Notes under the pieces: model-generated
Seen by the model: only the letters and a program-made list of their open reading frames with translations
Database searches by the model: none
Told to the model about the DNA's origin: nothing
Part shown: positions 1-10,180 of the stretch, in pieces
Layout: each line of letters opens with the position of its first letter
Numbering within the stretch: the first letter of the stretch is position 1
From: Pocillopora verrucosa
Lineage: Eukaryota; Cnidaria; Anthozoa; Scleractinia; Pocilloporidae
Length of the DNA stretch: 64,000 nt
Assembly: GCF_036669915.1 (NCBI RefSeq)
Contig: NC_089314.1
Span: 4,495,620-4,559,619, forward strand
Reading direction: 5' to 3'
Program-made: the position numbers and the translations under genes

Positions 1-261
1 AGACGCGATTGATTTAGCTAGGTAAACTCTCTATATTGAACGAGTCGTTTTGTAACTGGATTGACAGTGTTTTGTCCCTAAAATTCGCAGCCAACGAATA
101 GAGCCAGTTCCAATCTTTCGCTGACTCAAGAAAAAGAACTTCAACATCATTTTGCCAAAACCCACTTAGTAACCTGGTTATTGCGGTTAGTTTCCAATCC
201 TTCTCGATCGACTTAAACATTCACGAGGTACTTGGCTCAACCTGATATAGCTTTAAGTTTC
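1..261. other. Upstream flank of the GPCR; no firm gene
   Basis: No gene can be assigned here. A 68-codon frame is open on the minus strand (220 down to 14) and its composition looks protein-like, but I recognise no family or motif and it starts only about 40 bp from the GPCR start. It could be the first exon of a divergent gene or chance. Confidence 0.3.
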
Positions 262-1151
262 ATGATTATTTTTATTCTCATTTTACTCCGGAGATATAAA
301 TATCTCATCATTGAATGTCTGGCCATAGTCATTTTTAATGCTGTTAGTGCTTGTGTACTCGTGAAGATGCGCCAGCAGCAGCGCAGGGGTACGTGCTTGA
401 TCATCCACCTGGCGATAGTCGATCTTTCAGTGGGAGCAGTGGCAGGTCACGTGTTCATCCAAGGATTAGGAGCTTCCTGCAATCTGTGGGAGAACGTATT
501 ATGGTCTGAGAAGTACTCTTGGGTGAATTATTTAATATTAACATTAAGGCAGTTGTTCCTTTATTTGTCGGTTATAAATCTGGCGTTTATTTCATCAGAG
601 AGAGCATATGCAACCTTTTTCCCATTCAAGTACCGTGGCGTTAAAAAATGGGTCTATGGAGTTATAATTATTGTAACTTGGTTCATGTCTTTGACTCTCG
701 CGCTGGTGGGAGACCATATCCACAGAAAAGGCAGCTACGTTGAGTTTTTGTCGTTTCGTCTTTTTTTTTTGGTCCTCTCCTTTTACTAATTTCTGTTCCT
801 TACATCTCAATTTTTGTGAAAGTCCGTTTCGGTCACCTTCTGCCAAATCACAGTGAAGCAGCTGCGAGGGAACGAAAATTAACGAGTACGTTATTTATGG
901 TGACTCTCGCATCCATGCTTGCGTGGCTTCCAATGGTAATTGAACGAAACATAAACGCTAATTATCCCCATTTAGTTAACAGGATGTTTTCCGGTCACAT
1001 TTTCAGGGCAGTGCTGCCGCTGTGCCTTGGCAACTCACTGGTGAATCCCATAATATACGCCATGCGGCTGCCAGAATTAAGACAGGACATGATAAAAATC
1101 ATATTTCGTCACACATCAAACAGATCAAACCAGGGTGATGCTCCTCTTTAA
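262..1151 (+). pseudogene. Rhodopsin-class (class A) GPCR with a frameshift in a T10 run
   Basis: This encodes a seven-helix plasma-membrane receptor in two overlapping frames. The first frame (ATG at 262, stop at 787-789) has TM1, then TM2 with LAIVDLSVG, and an ERA triplet (SERAYATFFPF) where DRY is usual. The second frame carries TM5 (LLLLISVPYISIFV), TM6 (TLASMLAWLPMV) and TM7 ending in the NPIIY form of NPxxY, plus a short cytoplasmic tail. The switch falls at ten Ts at 761-770; one T fewer would join the two frames. Both halves match the class A plan in the right order, so this was a single intronless gene, a layout common among expanded cnidarian receptor families. It may be a real pseudogene or a homopolymer assembly error. 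The ligand cannot be inferred. I chose ATG 262 because no ATG precedes it in frame close by. Confidence 0.75.
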
Positions 1152-1759
1152 GATTCTCAGACTGTAAGAATTAATGAGTATCTAGCTCCTCGTTCAGTAC
1201 CGACCAGACGATGTTGATAATCGAACAAAATTACCAGCACAAAGGTGTCTTGATCAAACTTCAAATCTTCAAGCGGTTTTCAGCGAAATTTTGAAATTGA
1301 AAGGGAGAATCAGTTGTCATTCCCTGGTTTTAAGAATTAAAATAATTTACAAGGAGGAGATAGGTTAGTTTGTATGTGTTATGTATCCGATACACTGTGC
1401 TCGTTGTGTAGACGACACTTGAATATTAAAACGTATTTTAATAATACGAAAGATAATTTCCCTCTCATCTGGGTTTCTGCTGTACCCCTGAATTTTAAAC
1501 GATTCAGCAAACAAAATAATGGAAATAAAATATTTCGCTGTGCCTTTAACGATTCTTGAATTTTTAAATTTGTAGATGCGTGGCGCAGAAACCACATAAC
1601 GTCTATATCTGCCTGCAAAGCAAATTAGCCCGAGTCGCAGGCGTATTTTCCGCCGAGGGAGAGCTCGATATTATCATCAGGTACTGCAATTGAAGCTGCC
1701 ACGTTATGTTTTAGATTTTGTTTCTACACGTGCAAGTGTTTTTTTTTTTTTGGTATTTT
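1152..1759. other. Gene-free spacer
   Basis: Between the receptor and the LINE remnant I see only AT-rich sequence with short chance frames on both strands and a T-run at 1739-1751. I recognise no RNA gene or repeat. Confidence 0.5.
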
Positions 1760-3035
1760 TTTTTCCTCCATTTCAACAGATTGGAGTCTGATGAATAATT
1801 ACAAGTAAGATAAGAGGATGGAGAAGGGCATAATATAGCAAGCTAGTTAGATGCCTTTTACCTTAAATTACATTTTTTCATACAATAAAAAGAAGCGATA
1901 CAATAAGATTTAAGATATGAGATACAAATATAAGAGAGGGAATAGGAATCACATCTTAAACAACAAATATTTAAGTAAACATGGTTAGGGGAAGACATTA
2001 ATCAGTACTGGGAAAGGTAATGTGCTCTTTTAAAAAGTTTTTTTAGTGGGCTTCTCCCGTATAGATATAGCAATATCATTCCAATAGTAACACCCTGTAA
2101 TTGTTGGAAATAATTTCCTTATATTTATTCTGAAGGGGCAAGGGTTTAGGTGTTGCAAAGATGTACTTCTAGTGGCATAATCATGGATCTCAGATACAAA
2201 AAAAATGCAAAATTAGAAGATTTTTTGTCTGCAATATGATCATAGAATAGTTGACACGTACTCAATTTAATTATGTCAGGAAGCTTAATTAGGCCCGAAG
2301 GCCTACATAATAGGGAGTAACATGGTCACGAATTGGTACATTGTTGATGATTCTTATAGCTTTGCTTTGTAGCTTTGCCAACTGAGACTTCGTAATTATT
2401 ACCCCACAATATGCAGCCGTATGTTAAATAAGGATGTACAAGTGCATAGTATACACTTACAAGAGATTGAACTGTTACATGTCGGTTCAGTTTTGCGATT
2501 ATGGTTAAACTTTTGCTAATTTTACTGCTAGTATAATCAATATGATCATGCCACGACAGAAAGGAATCGATAACTCATCCTAAGTATTTAACAGTGTGAG
2601 ACTGTTCAAGGTATTGATTGGCTAATTTAAGGGGGGATATAAATTGTAATTATTTCTCTGTCGTGGTTGGAAAACCAGGTATTTTGTCTCACTTAAATTC
2701 AGGGTTATCTTATTTGAGCATAGCCATTCATAGACTGGTGGTAGTTCGGAATTTATTCGCTGGATCAATACATCTAAATCACTACCAACTGCTGTTAAAG
2801 ATGTGTCATCTGCAAAAAGTCTTACAGTAAAGTAATAAGTAGCTCTGACCATATCGTTGATATAAACTATAAAGAGGAATGGCCCTGATATTGACCCTTG
2901 TAGTACTCCTGATTTCAATAAGTAGAAATTAGACTCGACACCATTAACGAACACCATTGGTTGTATCCTGGTGTACCGGTTAACCAAAATATGTCCTGGT
3001 GTGCCGGTTAACGAAACTTGCGTGACATCGGTCAA
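1760..3035 (-). mobile_element. Degraded non-LTR retrotransposon (reverse transcriptase remnant)
   Basis: On the minus strand, 3035-2622 reads as reverse transcriptase palm: a GVLQGSISGPFLFIVYINDM block followed by FADD, the catalytic YADD box with Tyr replaced by Phe. Past the stop the same family can be followed in shifted frames through 2600-1985 (WHDHIDYTSSKISKSLTII, then YYALVHPYLTYGCILWG), which is the usual RT thumb and C-terminal region. The copy is 5'-truncated, with no endonuclease, and broken by several frameshifts. Near its 5' edge (about 2966-3018) a ~33 bp segment containing ccggttaac is tandemly duplicated. It is a dead LINE, different from the intact one at 4.8-8.1 kb. The exact 3' boundary near 1760 is uncertain. 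Confidence 0.8.
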
Positions 3036-3104
3036 TCGAATGATAGCGTGAATGCTTTGATAATAAAATGCAATAAAATGCCGTCATTGGTTCATTGTTG
3101 GGTT

Positions 3105-3310
3105 ATTGGGTTATTTGAGTTGTTTGGATCTTTTGGATCAGTTGGGTCATTCGGGCCAGTTGGGTCATTTGGGTCAGTTGGGTCAGTTGGGTCAGTTGGG
3201 CCAGCTGTGGCGGGAAATCGACGATTAAAAATTCACCTGGTTTATAGATAACAGATGACCCAACTGGCCCAAGTGACTCAACTGGCCCAAGTGACCCAAC
3301 TTGGATGAAT
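3105..3310. repeat. Minisatellite of ~9 bp units (tgggtcagt / tgggtcatt) with an inverted half
   Basis: The run 3105-3205 is built of imperfect 9-mers such as ttgggtcag and ttgggccag. After a short spacer the complementary form (gacccaactggcccaagtga) fills 3254-3302. The two blocks can therefore pair as a hairpin. The repetitive Gly-Ser-Phe-Val peptide readable on the plus strand is a by-product of the repeat. Confidence 0.8.
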
Positions 3311-4579
3311 TAGTTAAGTTTGTATCACATTGTATTAATATGCTCTAATAGTGTCTGGGAATGAGTCGCTCTTAGAGGCTAAAACTATCAAAATTGTGAT
3401 GTAAGATTTAGCTCTTACCGACTTGAGAGCAATCAAGACTTTATATTCTTTGACCCAGACATATACAGGGTGAGGAAGCAAGAGACACGGAACAATTTAT
3501 TTCAGAAATGAACTCTTCCAGCGGGTTTTAAGCAATCTTTAAACATTGACTCATACATGTAACCAAAGATTACTCAACGGAACTATTCCGTTTCACTGTA
3601 GAATAGAAACTGTCACACTGCTACAGGGGTCAAATAATTTCTAGGCTTTCAGTTTTACTATTACCTATTAAAAAAGAGTCCTCATCATTATGCTCAGTAA
3701 TCGGCTGACTAAAACCCCGCTTTTGATGTAAAAAGATGTTGGTGAAAGTATTAATGTTGTTACATATTGTCAGTTTAGAATTCATAAACTCATATAAATT
3801 CAATTCAAGTCAATTCAGTTGATACTGTTAAAGCAGCACAAGCGGAAATTAAACGTAAGGAAAACAAGCAGTGAGTAAATATGGAACACACTGAAACCTA
3901 ATTCTGTCTGAACAGTCGATCCGTAAAATCATCCGTTAGTAAATTCACAGAACACAAAATCCACCAGATCTGCTATCGTGAAAGAAGAGCGTCTTTCTCT
4001 TGCTCCTCTTGAAGTACGCACTGACCAAGTTGGTCTAAACAGCAACAACAGAGGTTAGGCCGGCAGACAACACTCCAGTGGCAGTGCTTTCGCCACAGAA
4101 CCGATTTTAAGAGCGTAAACAACAGAGAGTCAAAGCATGACCTCGAGCGTTGGCTAAAAAGTCCGGACTACCGCAGCAAACCGTAAACATCACATAAGAG
4201 TGTGACAGGCATCGGGCCTTTCTGCTTTGAAAATTCTAAACCAAAATAACGTAAAGGAAAAATGAATGAGAAGAGGGAGAGGCTCGTCAATTGGAAATCA
4301 AACTCGCTAATTGAAATTCCGCCTCTAAGAGATTAAGAAAACATATTAAAAGAAGGAACGCGTAGAGTGACTTTTAAACAACAGGAATGAGTTCAATGGC
4401 GCGCGTAAAGATTGTCACGTTTTGTTGGAATTAGACGAGGAGAAGAATACATCGTATCAATGGTTCGATGTCCAGGACTGTCAATTCTTCGAATGTAGAA
4501 TTAGAGTGCAAGAAACGTAAATTTTTTGAAGGAAAAGTTCGCTATTTCAAGATATTAATAAAGGTGTAGGGAACTTTAC
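3311..4579. other. Gene-free spacer
   Basis: I find no frame longer than chance, no recognisable domain and no RNA gene. The sequence is non-repetitive within the window. Confidence 0.5.
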
Positions 4580-4806
4580 ACGCCACCGACTTTATTTGCA
4601 TACGCAGTTACATCGGGTTTAGTAAGGACTTTATTTATAGAGGGGGACACGTAACAGCTGAAAAGCTGACAAACCTGTGGCCCTCTAACTAGATTATACA
4701 GCATTACAAAATAATACTAATAAATAGATAAATATACAAATAATTACAAAATTCTATGATAGAAATAGCAGGATATATTAAAAATATTCAGAAAGATAAA
4801 ATTAAT

Positions 4807-7800
4807 TTATAAAAAATTAAAATTAGATAATGTGCTATTGCTTAATATTGTTTCAAAGTTGTCCAGGTTTCTATATGAGCTTATAAAATACTTTTTCACA
4901 GCTGTTTTGAATAGTTTTATACTAGGCTTATTTTTGATATTATGGGGAAGGCTGTTCCATAACTTAACTGCGTCAACACTGAATGCCTTGCCACCATCGT
5001 TATTTCTTAGGTATTTGGGACACACTAAATTTAAATTGCCATGTCTAGTAGACCTATTGTGTACAGAACTGTTCGTCTTGAGCAAGTCTCTGATGTAAAT
5101 CGGAACATCGCCTTTAAGGCTCTTAAAAATCATTGTACACTTATTTAGTTTGATTTCATCAAAAAAAGGCAACCAGCCTAGTTTACTAAAGTTTATAACA
5201 CTTCTAGAATAAGAGTCAACTCCAAGAATTACTCGGGCAGCCCTTTTCTGTAACCTTAGGAGACAGTGGAGTTCTTTAGCGTCGCAGATATTCCAAACCA
5301 TGCTCCCATACATAAGGACGGGTTTAATCAAGGCGTTATAGTATAAGAGTCTTTCTTTTATTGGAAGGTATCTCTTTATCTTCTTCAATAAACCAATACG
5401 CTGAGAAAGCTTGGCCTTTAGACTAGAAATGTGGTCGCTAAATGTAAGATCTTGATCGAGTGTTACACCAAGCAATTTATAAGAAGTTACTTGTTCTATT
5501 TCGGCCCCATCAAGGGTCATTGACAGGTGATTGCCATCCGCTAATGATGAATGTAGCCTCTTTCCGGTGATAAGTAATGCATTGGTTTTAACGGCGTTTA
5601 GGACCATCCCATTTTCGCTAGACCATTTACTTAATTTATCCATGTATTCTTGAAGACGTCGTTCCAATTCCAAAGGTGCATTATCGATATTAGCGCTGGC
5701 TTTAAATGTGGTGTCATCCGCGTAAGCATGAATAGTTGAGTCCGATCCAACAGCTTCGGGAAGATCATTGACGAAAATTAAAAACAGTAGAGGTCCTAAT
5801 ATGCTACCTTGAGGAACTCCATTGGTTAGCGTAAGTTGTGACGAAGTCGAGTTATTTACAGTAACACACTGTTTGCGATTGAGTAGATAGCTCTGCAATA
5901 GCTTTACAACATTATCTGGAAATCTATATGATCTTAACTTTACCAGGAGAATGTCATGATTGATCAAGTCGAATGCCTTGCTATAGTCCACAAAAACTAA
6001 GCCGCTGACGTTGTTCTTATCAAGGTCAAGAAGGACTTGGTCCAGAAGAAACAACAAAGCAGTATCCGTGGAGTGGTTTTTACGGAACCCTGATTGGAAG
6101 CGGTATAAAAGTGAATTTTCTGTTAAGTAGGTGTTCACAGCATTGAAGATGTGTCTTTCAAAGACTTTAGAAAGAATAGGCAAAATGCTAATAGGACGAT
6201 AGTTTTGAATATCTTGCTTGTTTCCTTGATTCTTGAAAAGAGGTTTAACCTTTGCTATTTTCCATTGTGAGGGAAATGTACAAGTTTCAATACAGTGATT
6301 TATAATTTTAGCTATGGAACATGATATTTCAGGAGCTGCAATCCTTAGAACTCTGGCACCAAGCCCATCGATTCCCGTGGCTTTGTGTGTAGGTATACTT
6401 AGAAGATAATCGTTAACCTCACTAGGAGTTATTTGCGGAATAAGATTTTCAATTTGACTGTTAGATTTGTCTGGTGGACCAGGAAGAGCATCATAATGAA
6501 GTACAGGTGTCGACTTTATGAGACGTTTATATACATCAACGAAGAAGCGGTTAAAGCGTTCAGCGATTGAATGGTCATCCTTTATCAAGTTGTTGTTTTC
6601 GTCAGCAATAGGGACGGAGTCGTCGTTATTCTTTGTATCTTTAGATAGGTCTTTAATTAAAGACCAAAGTTTCTTTGGACATTTTTGATTTTTACTGAAC
6701 TGAGTTTTAAAGTACTGTTCCTTCGCATTTCTTAGTTTCCTCGTCACTTTGTTTTTAACCAGTTTAAAAGCAGACCAATCTTGCTTATTTTGTGTTCTCC
6801 TGGCCCTCTTTAGAAGATTATCGCGTTTATTTATTTCGTTGTATAGATCATTAGTGAACCATTTTGGCTGATTGATTTTCTTCACACTCTTGGACTTTAA
6901 AGGTGCGTGATTATCAAGAATGTCATTAAAGATTTTGTACCAAGATTCAACAATGTCATCGGCATCTCGAAAAACAAAGGAGATATCCCAAGGGGCTTCT
7001 CTTAGGTCTCGCAGAAAGCACTCTTTGTTGATTTTGTCGATATTTCTGTATTTGATTTTGGAATGTTGTTTACGTTGTGCATCCATGGTTTTGTAGCACC
7101 TCAAGATGGTGACCGGAAGGTGATCGGAAAGTCCAGATTTACCTATGGATACTTCTCTAATTCTAGCAGGATGACTAGAATAAATATGGTCTAAGCACGC
7201 ATCAGAGGCAGGTCTTGTTACCCCATTTACCATCTGCGTTAATCCAAGACTGTTCAGTGCCTTTGCGAGACAATGTTTTGAATAACAGTTGAAATCAATA
7301 TAATCCAAATTAAAGTCTCCCAGAATAATCAATTCATTGTTTTGGAGATGGGCATTTTCAATATTTTTACCCAAGCTCTCATTATAATCTTTGTTGGCTG
7401 AAGGTGGACGGTAAACACCAGATATCAAAATCGGTCTCTTTGATTTATGAGGACAAATTTGAAGCCAGAGAGTTTCAAGATCATCCAGTTCCAAATCTCT
7501 TCGACGTAAAGCCATAACTTTCTCATTTACATACGCAAATATGCCGCCACCTTTCTTCCCGATTCGATCTTTTCTGTGTAATGTGTAGCCGGGTATCATG
7601 TAATAGCTGTCTGGAATTTTACTTGATCCGAACGTCTCAGTGAGAATTAAGACGTCGAGTTTAGCAGCACTGTTGTTGTTCGAGGTGAGCATTAGCGATA
7701 GTTCTTCCAATTTGGTGTCAGTCAGTCGTTGGATGTTCCAGTGGCAGACTGATAAACCTCTGAAGCCTGCAGGTGGTTGAAGATTATTAGGCCCTGGATT

Positions 7801-8088
7801 GACGGCAATATCGCCAGATAGAAGAATGCACAGACAAAATTGGCCAAGCTTGATGAACCGCAACAACGCGTGAAGCTTCAAATTCAATTCGCAAGGTGTG
7901 CATTTCGAAGGCTTTGACTTACAGTTGAACGTAGGTGGAGCAGATATTTCCTTCCCAATGAAGAGTGTAACTGTAGAGCGATCGAATTCAGGTGTAATTG
8001 AAGTAAATTGGCCAAGTAAAACGCTGAAAATAGTCAATAGAAGCACGACTGCAAAAATATGTCTGCACGCCATGACTAATTTATGCAC
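4807..8088 (-). CDS. LINE polyprotein: 2A-like leader, AP-endonuclease, reverse transcriptase (1093 aa)
   Basis: This is one uninterrupted frame. Residues 1-100 form a leader with a hydrophobic segment (about 10-26), a second one (79-90) and a SGDIAVNPGP motif. Residues 112-330 are the endonuclease/exonuclease/phosphatase fold: CHWNIQ, the LTETF metal-binding glutamate (149-153), GVYRPPS (224-230), LGDFNLDY (256-263) and the catalytic SDHLPV (321-326). Residues 610-880 are reverse transcriptase: NYRPIS (629-634), SGFRKNHSTD, DYSKAFD (701-707), NGVPQGSILGP (756-766) and the YADD box (789-792). The C-terminal part has the conserved LWNSLP block of this group. Such proteins nick DNA and prime reverse transcription at the target. 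No stop or frameshift is present and all catalytic motifs are there, so the copy is recent and may be active. The start is the first ATG of the frame; Met6 is an alternative. Confidence 0.9.
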   Translation of the reverse strand: MHKLVMACRHIFAVVLLLTIFSVLLGQFTSITPEFDRSTVTLFIGKEISAPPTFNCKSKPSKCTPCELNLKLHALLRFIKLGQFCLCILLSGDIAVNPGPNNLQPPAGFRGLSVCHWNIQRLTDTKLEELSLMLTSNNNSAAKLDVLILTETFGSSKIPDSYYMIPGYTLHRKDRIGKKGGGIFAYVNEKVMALRRRDLELDDLETLWLQICPHKSKRPILISGVYRPPSANKDYNESLGKNIENAHLQNNELIILGDFNLDYIDFNCYSKHCLAKALNSLGLTQMVNGVTRPASDACLDHIYSSHPARIREVSIGKSGLSDHLPVTILRCYKTMDAQRKQHSKIKYRNIDKINKECFLRDLREAPWDISFVFRDADDIVESWYKIFNDILDNHAPLKSKSVKKINQPKWFTNDLYNEINKRDNLLKRARRTQNKQDWSAFKLVKNKVTRKLRNAKEQYFKTQFSKNQKCPKKLWSLIKDLSKDTKNNDDSVPIADENNNLIKDDHSIAERFNRFFVDVYKRLIKSTPVLHYDALPGPPDKSNSQIENLIPQITPSEVNDYLLSIPTHKATGIDGLGARVLRIAAPEISCSIAKIINHCIETCTFPSQWKIAKVKPLFKNQGNKQDIQNYRPISILPILSKVFERHIFNAVNTYLTENSLLYRFQSGFRKNHSTDTALLFLLDQVLLDLDKNNVSGLVFVDYSKAFDLINHDILLVKLRSYRFPDNVVKLLQSYLLNRKQCVTVNNSTSSQLTLTNGVPQGSILGPLLFLIFVNDLPEAVGSDSTIHAYADDTTFKASANIDNAPLELERRLQEYMDKLSKWSSENGMVLNAVKTNALLITGKRLHSSLADGNHLSMTLDGAEIEQVTSYKLLGVTLDQDLTFSDHISSLKAKLSQRIGLLKKIKRYLPIKERLLYYNALIKPVLMYGSMVWNICDAKELHCLLRLQKRAARVILGVDSYSRSVINFSKLGWLPFFDEIKLNKCTMIFKSLKGDVPIYIRDLLKTNSSVHNRSTRHGNLNLVCPKYLRNNDGGKAFSVDAVKLWNSLPHNIKNKPSIKLFKTAVKKYFISSYRNLDNFETILSNSTLSNFNFL
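7789..7818 (-). other. 2A-like ribosome-skipping motif (SGDIAVNPGP, residues 91-100)
   Basis: The motif matches the 2A core D-(V/I)-E-x-N-P-G-P except that Ala replaces Glu. A hydrophobic stretch (FCLCILL) precedes it, as in 2A-like sequences described at the N-termini of APE-type LINEs in sea urchins and other invertebrates. There the ribosome skips the Gly-Pro bond and releases the leader from the enzyme. Whether the Glu-to-Ala form still skips is unknown; activity is inference. Confidence 0.65.
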
Positions 8089-8116
8089 TGAATTCCAACG
8101 GAATTGCCGTAATACA

Positions 8117-8258
8117 ATGATCAGAATTCATGGAAAAAGAGTTTTGACGGTTTTAGCTTTTGTGATGGCAATTTTTTTATCTTTCCAGCTAGGTCTTATA
8201 TGGAGTACTCGTTCCTCGTTTTTTGACATTGTTCGTGAACAACTAGATGTCGAAAGCC
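8117..8258 (+). pseudogene. Beta-1,3-galactosyltransferase gene, 5' fragment (signal anchor)
   Basis: The 47 codons from ATG 8117 read as a short basic N-terminus (MIRIHGKRV), a ~20-residue hydrophobic signal anchor and the start of a stem (FFDIVREQLDVES). That is the topology of a type II Golgi glycosyltransferase. The frame is cut at 8258 by the foldback element, and past it runs only into the element's GAAAC repeats. The missing rest lies at 11368-12206 in a frame that joins exactly if the element and one 9 bp target copy are removed (142 + 839 nt = 327 codons with stop). The ATG lies 29 bp from the first coding base of the oppositely oriented LINE, so the native promoter may have been displaced. 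I infer that these two pieces were one intronless gene. Confidence 0.8.
8250..8258. repeat. Target-site duplication, left copy (tcgaaagcc)
   Basis: These nine bases are identical to 11359-11367 and directly flank the inverted ends of the foldback element. Confidence 0.9.
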
Positions 8259-8420
8259 GGCTTATACTATTTTGCGAAACGAAACGAAACGAAACGAAAC
8301 GAAATCGGGTCAGATGAAATAAAACAAAAGGAATAATGCAGATATATTTTCAAATAAGGTAAAGATAACTTTCACAAGGATTTTGGAGTAATCGTTCATT
8401 AATAAGAAGGATTTTTATTC

Positions 8421-9908
8421 ATTTCGCAAAATAGTAATTTTAGGAGAGTTACTATTTTGCGAAATGGACTATTTTCACTCTGCGGTGACAACGTGACCTC
8501 TTTCATGTCGCGAAAATACATTTAAACATTACAAATTAGTATATAACCGAACATTTTGGCCTCCTCTTATTTCTTAAACCGTATTAAAATATATTTCGCG
8601 AAATAGTAATTTTAGGAGAGTTGCTATTTTGCGAAATGGACCATTTTCACCCCTGCGATGACAACGTGACCTCTTTCATGTCACAAAAATACATTTAAAC
8701 ATTACAAATTAGTATATCACCGAACATTTTGGCCTCCTCTTATTTCTTAAACCGTATTAAAATGTATTTCGCAAAATAGTAATTTTAGGAGAGTTACTAT
8801 TTTGCGAAATGGACAATTTTCACCTTGCGGTAACAACGTGACCTCTTTCATGTCATAAAAATTCATTTAAACATTACAAATTAGTATATCACCGTACATT
8901 TTGGCCTCCTGTTATTTCTTAAACCGTATTAAAATGTATTTCGCAAAATAGTAATTTTAGGAGAGTTACTATTTTGCGAAATGGACTATTTTCACCCCTG
9001 CGGTGACAACGTGACCTCTTTCATATCACAAAAATACATTTAAACATTACAGATTAGTATATCACCGTACATTTTGGCCTCCTCTTATTTCCTAAACCGT
9101 ATTAAAATGTATTTCGCAAAATAGTAATTTTAGGAGAGTTACTATTTTGCGAAATGGACCATTTTCACTCTGCGGTGACAACGTGACCTCTTTCATGTCG
9201 CGAAAATACATTTAAACATTACAAATTAGTATATAACCGAACATTTTGGCCTCCTCTTATTTCTTAAACCGTATTAAAATATATTTCGCAAAATAGTAAT
9301 TTTAGGAGAGTTACTATTTTGCGAAATGGAGCATTTTCACCCCTGCGATGACAACGTGACCTCTTTCATGTCACAAAAATACATTTAAACATTACAAATT
9401 AGTATATCACCGAACATTTTGGCCTCCTCTTATTTCTTAAACCGTATTAAAATGTATTTCGCAAAATAGTAATTTTAGGAGAGTTACTATTTTGCGAAAT
9501 GGACAATTTTCACCCTGCGGTAACAACGTGACCTCTTTCATGTCATAAAAATTCATTTAAACATTACAAATTAGTATATAACCGAACATTTTGGCCTCCT
9601 CTTATTTCTTAAACCGTATTAAAATATATTTCGCAAAATAGTAATTTTAGGAGAGTTACTATTTTGCGAAATGGAGCATTTTCACCCCTGCGATGACAAC
9701 GTGACCTCTTTCATGTCACAAAAATACATTTAAACATTACAAATTAGTATATCACCGAACATTTTGGCCTCCTCTTATTTCTTAAACCGTATTAAAATGT
9801 ATTTCGCAAAATAGTAATTTTAGGAGAGTTACTATTTTGCGAAATGGACAATTTTCACCTTGCGGTAACAACGTGACCTCTTTCATGTCATAAAAATTCA
9901 TTTAAACA
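8421..9908 (+). repeat. Left-arm tandem array, about 8.6 units of 172-173 bp
   Basis: Units start with atttcgcaaaatagtaa at 8421, 8593, 8766, 8938, 9111, 9283, 9456, 9628 and 9801, spacing that alternates 172 and 173 bp. Each unit opens with a 17 bp perfect inverted repeat around an 11 bp loop (ttttaggagag), then carries the conserved gacaacgtgacctctttcat and cattttggcctcct blocks. Alternating variants (gtcacaaaaatac versus gtcataaaaattc) suggest a two-unit higher-order period. Confidence 0.9.
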
Positions 9909-10180
9909 AACAAAAGCACGTGGAACTTGCGCAAATGCGAAACACGATCTCTTGCTCGTAAGGAAGAGGTGTGCGACGGGGGTGTAATCAGAAGCGCGTA
10001 CGCGTAACTTTTCCATGTATATTATTTTTATTAAAAATTTTGAAGCAAAGGAACTGTATTACTTGCGATTATAAAACTGCTGGACGACTATTTCGGCATG
10101 GATATGCTTCTGTTCTCTATACGAGACGGAGAGTCTAAACATGTTTAGACGCCACTGGAAAACTGTCATGTTGGTGCAAG
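9909..10180. other. Unique core of the foldback element
   Basis: This 272 bp stretch between the arms lacks the ~172 bp repeat and has no frame of note. It contains cgcgtacgcg and two short gtttagac copies around 10134-10151. No promoter or RNA gene is recognised. Confidence 0.6.

Larger units (their letters stand above)
4580..8100 (-). mobile_element. Apparently full-coding non-LTR retrotransposon (APE-type LINE, CR1/L2/Rex1-like group)
   Basis: The element runs on the minus strand. Its single coding frame occupies 8088-4807 and is followed by about 200 bp of 3' untranslated sequence. That tail contains two AATAAAGTC motifs (complements at about 4590-4597 and 4629-4636), which fits a polyadenylation signal or the short terminal repeats of CR1-like elements. 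The order endonuclease then reverse transcriptase, with no RNase H or LTR, places it among APE-type LINEs; the clade is inference. The 5' end must lie close to 8090-8116, because the glycosyltransferase start codon on the other strand is at 8117. I could not identify a target-site duplication. Confidence 0.85.

Noticed and set aside
3018..3251. Plus-strand frame with a Gly-Ser-Phe-Val repeat peptide
   Set aside because: It is a direct translation of the 9 bp minisatellite, without upstream signals or a domain.
7898..8116. In-frame upstream extension of the galactosyltransferase 5' fragment
   Set aside because: The region is antisense to the LINE coding frame; the hydrophobic anchor directly after ATG 8117 makes that the natural start.
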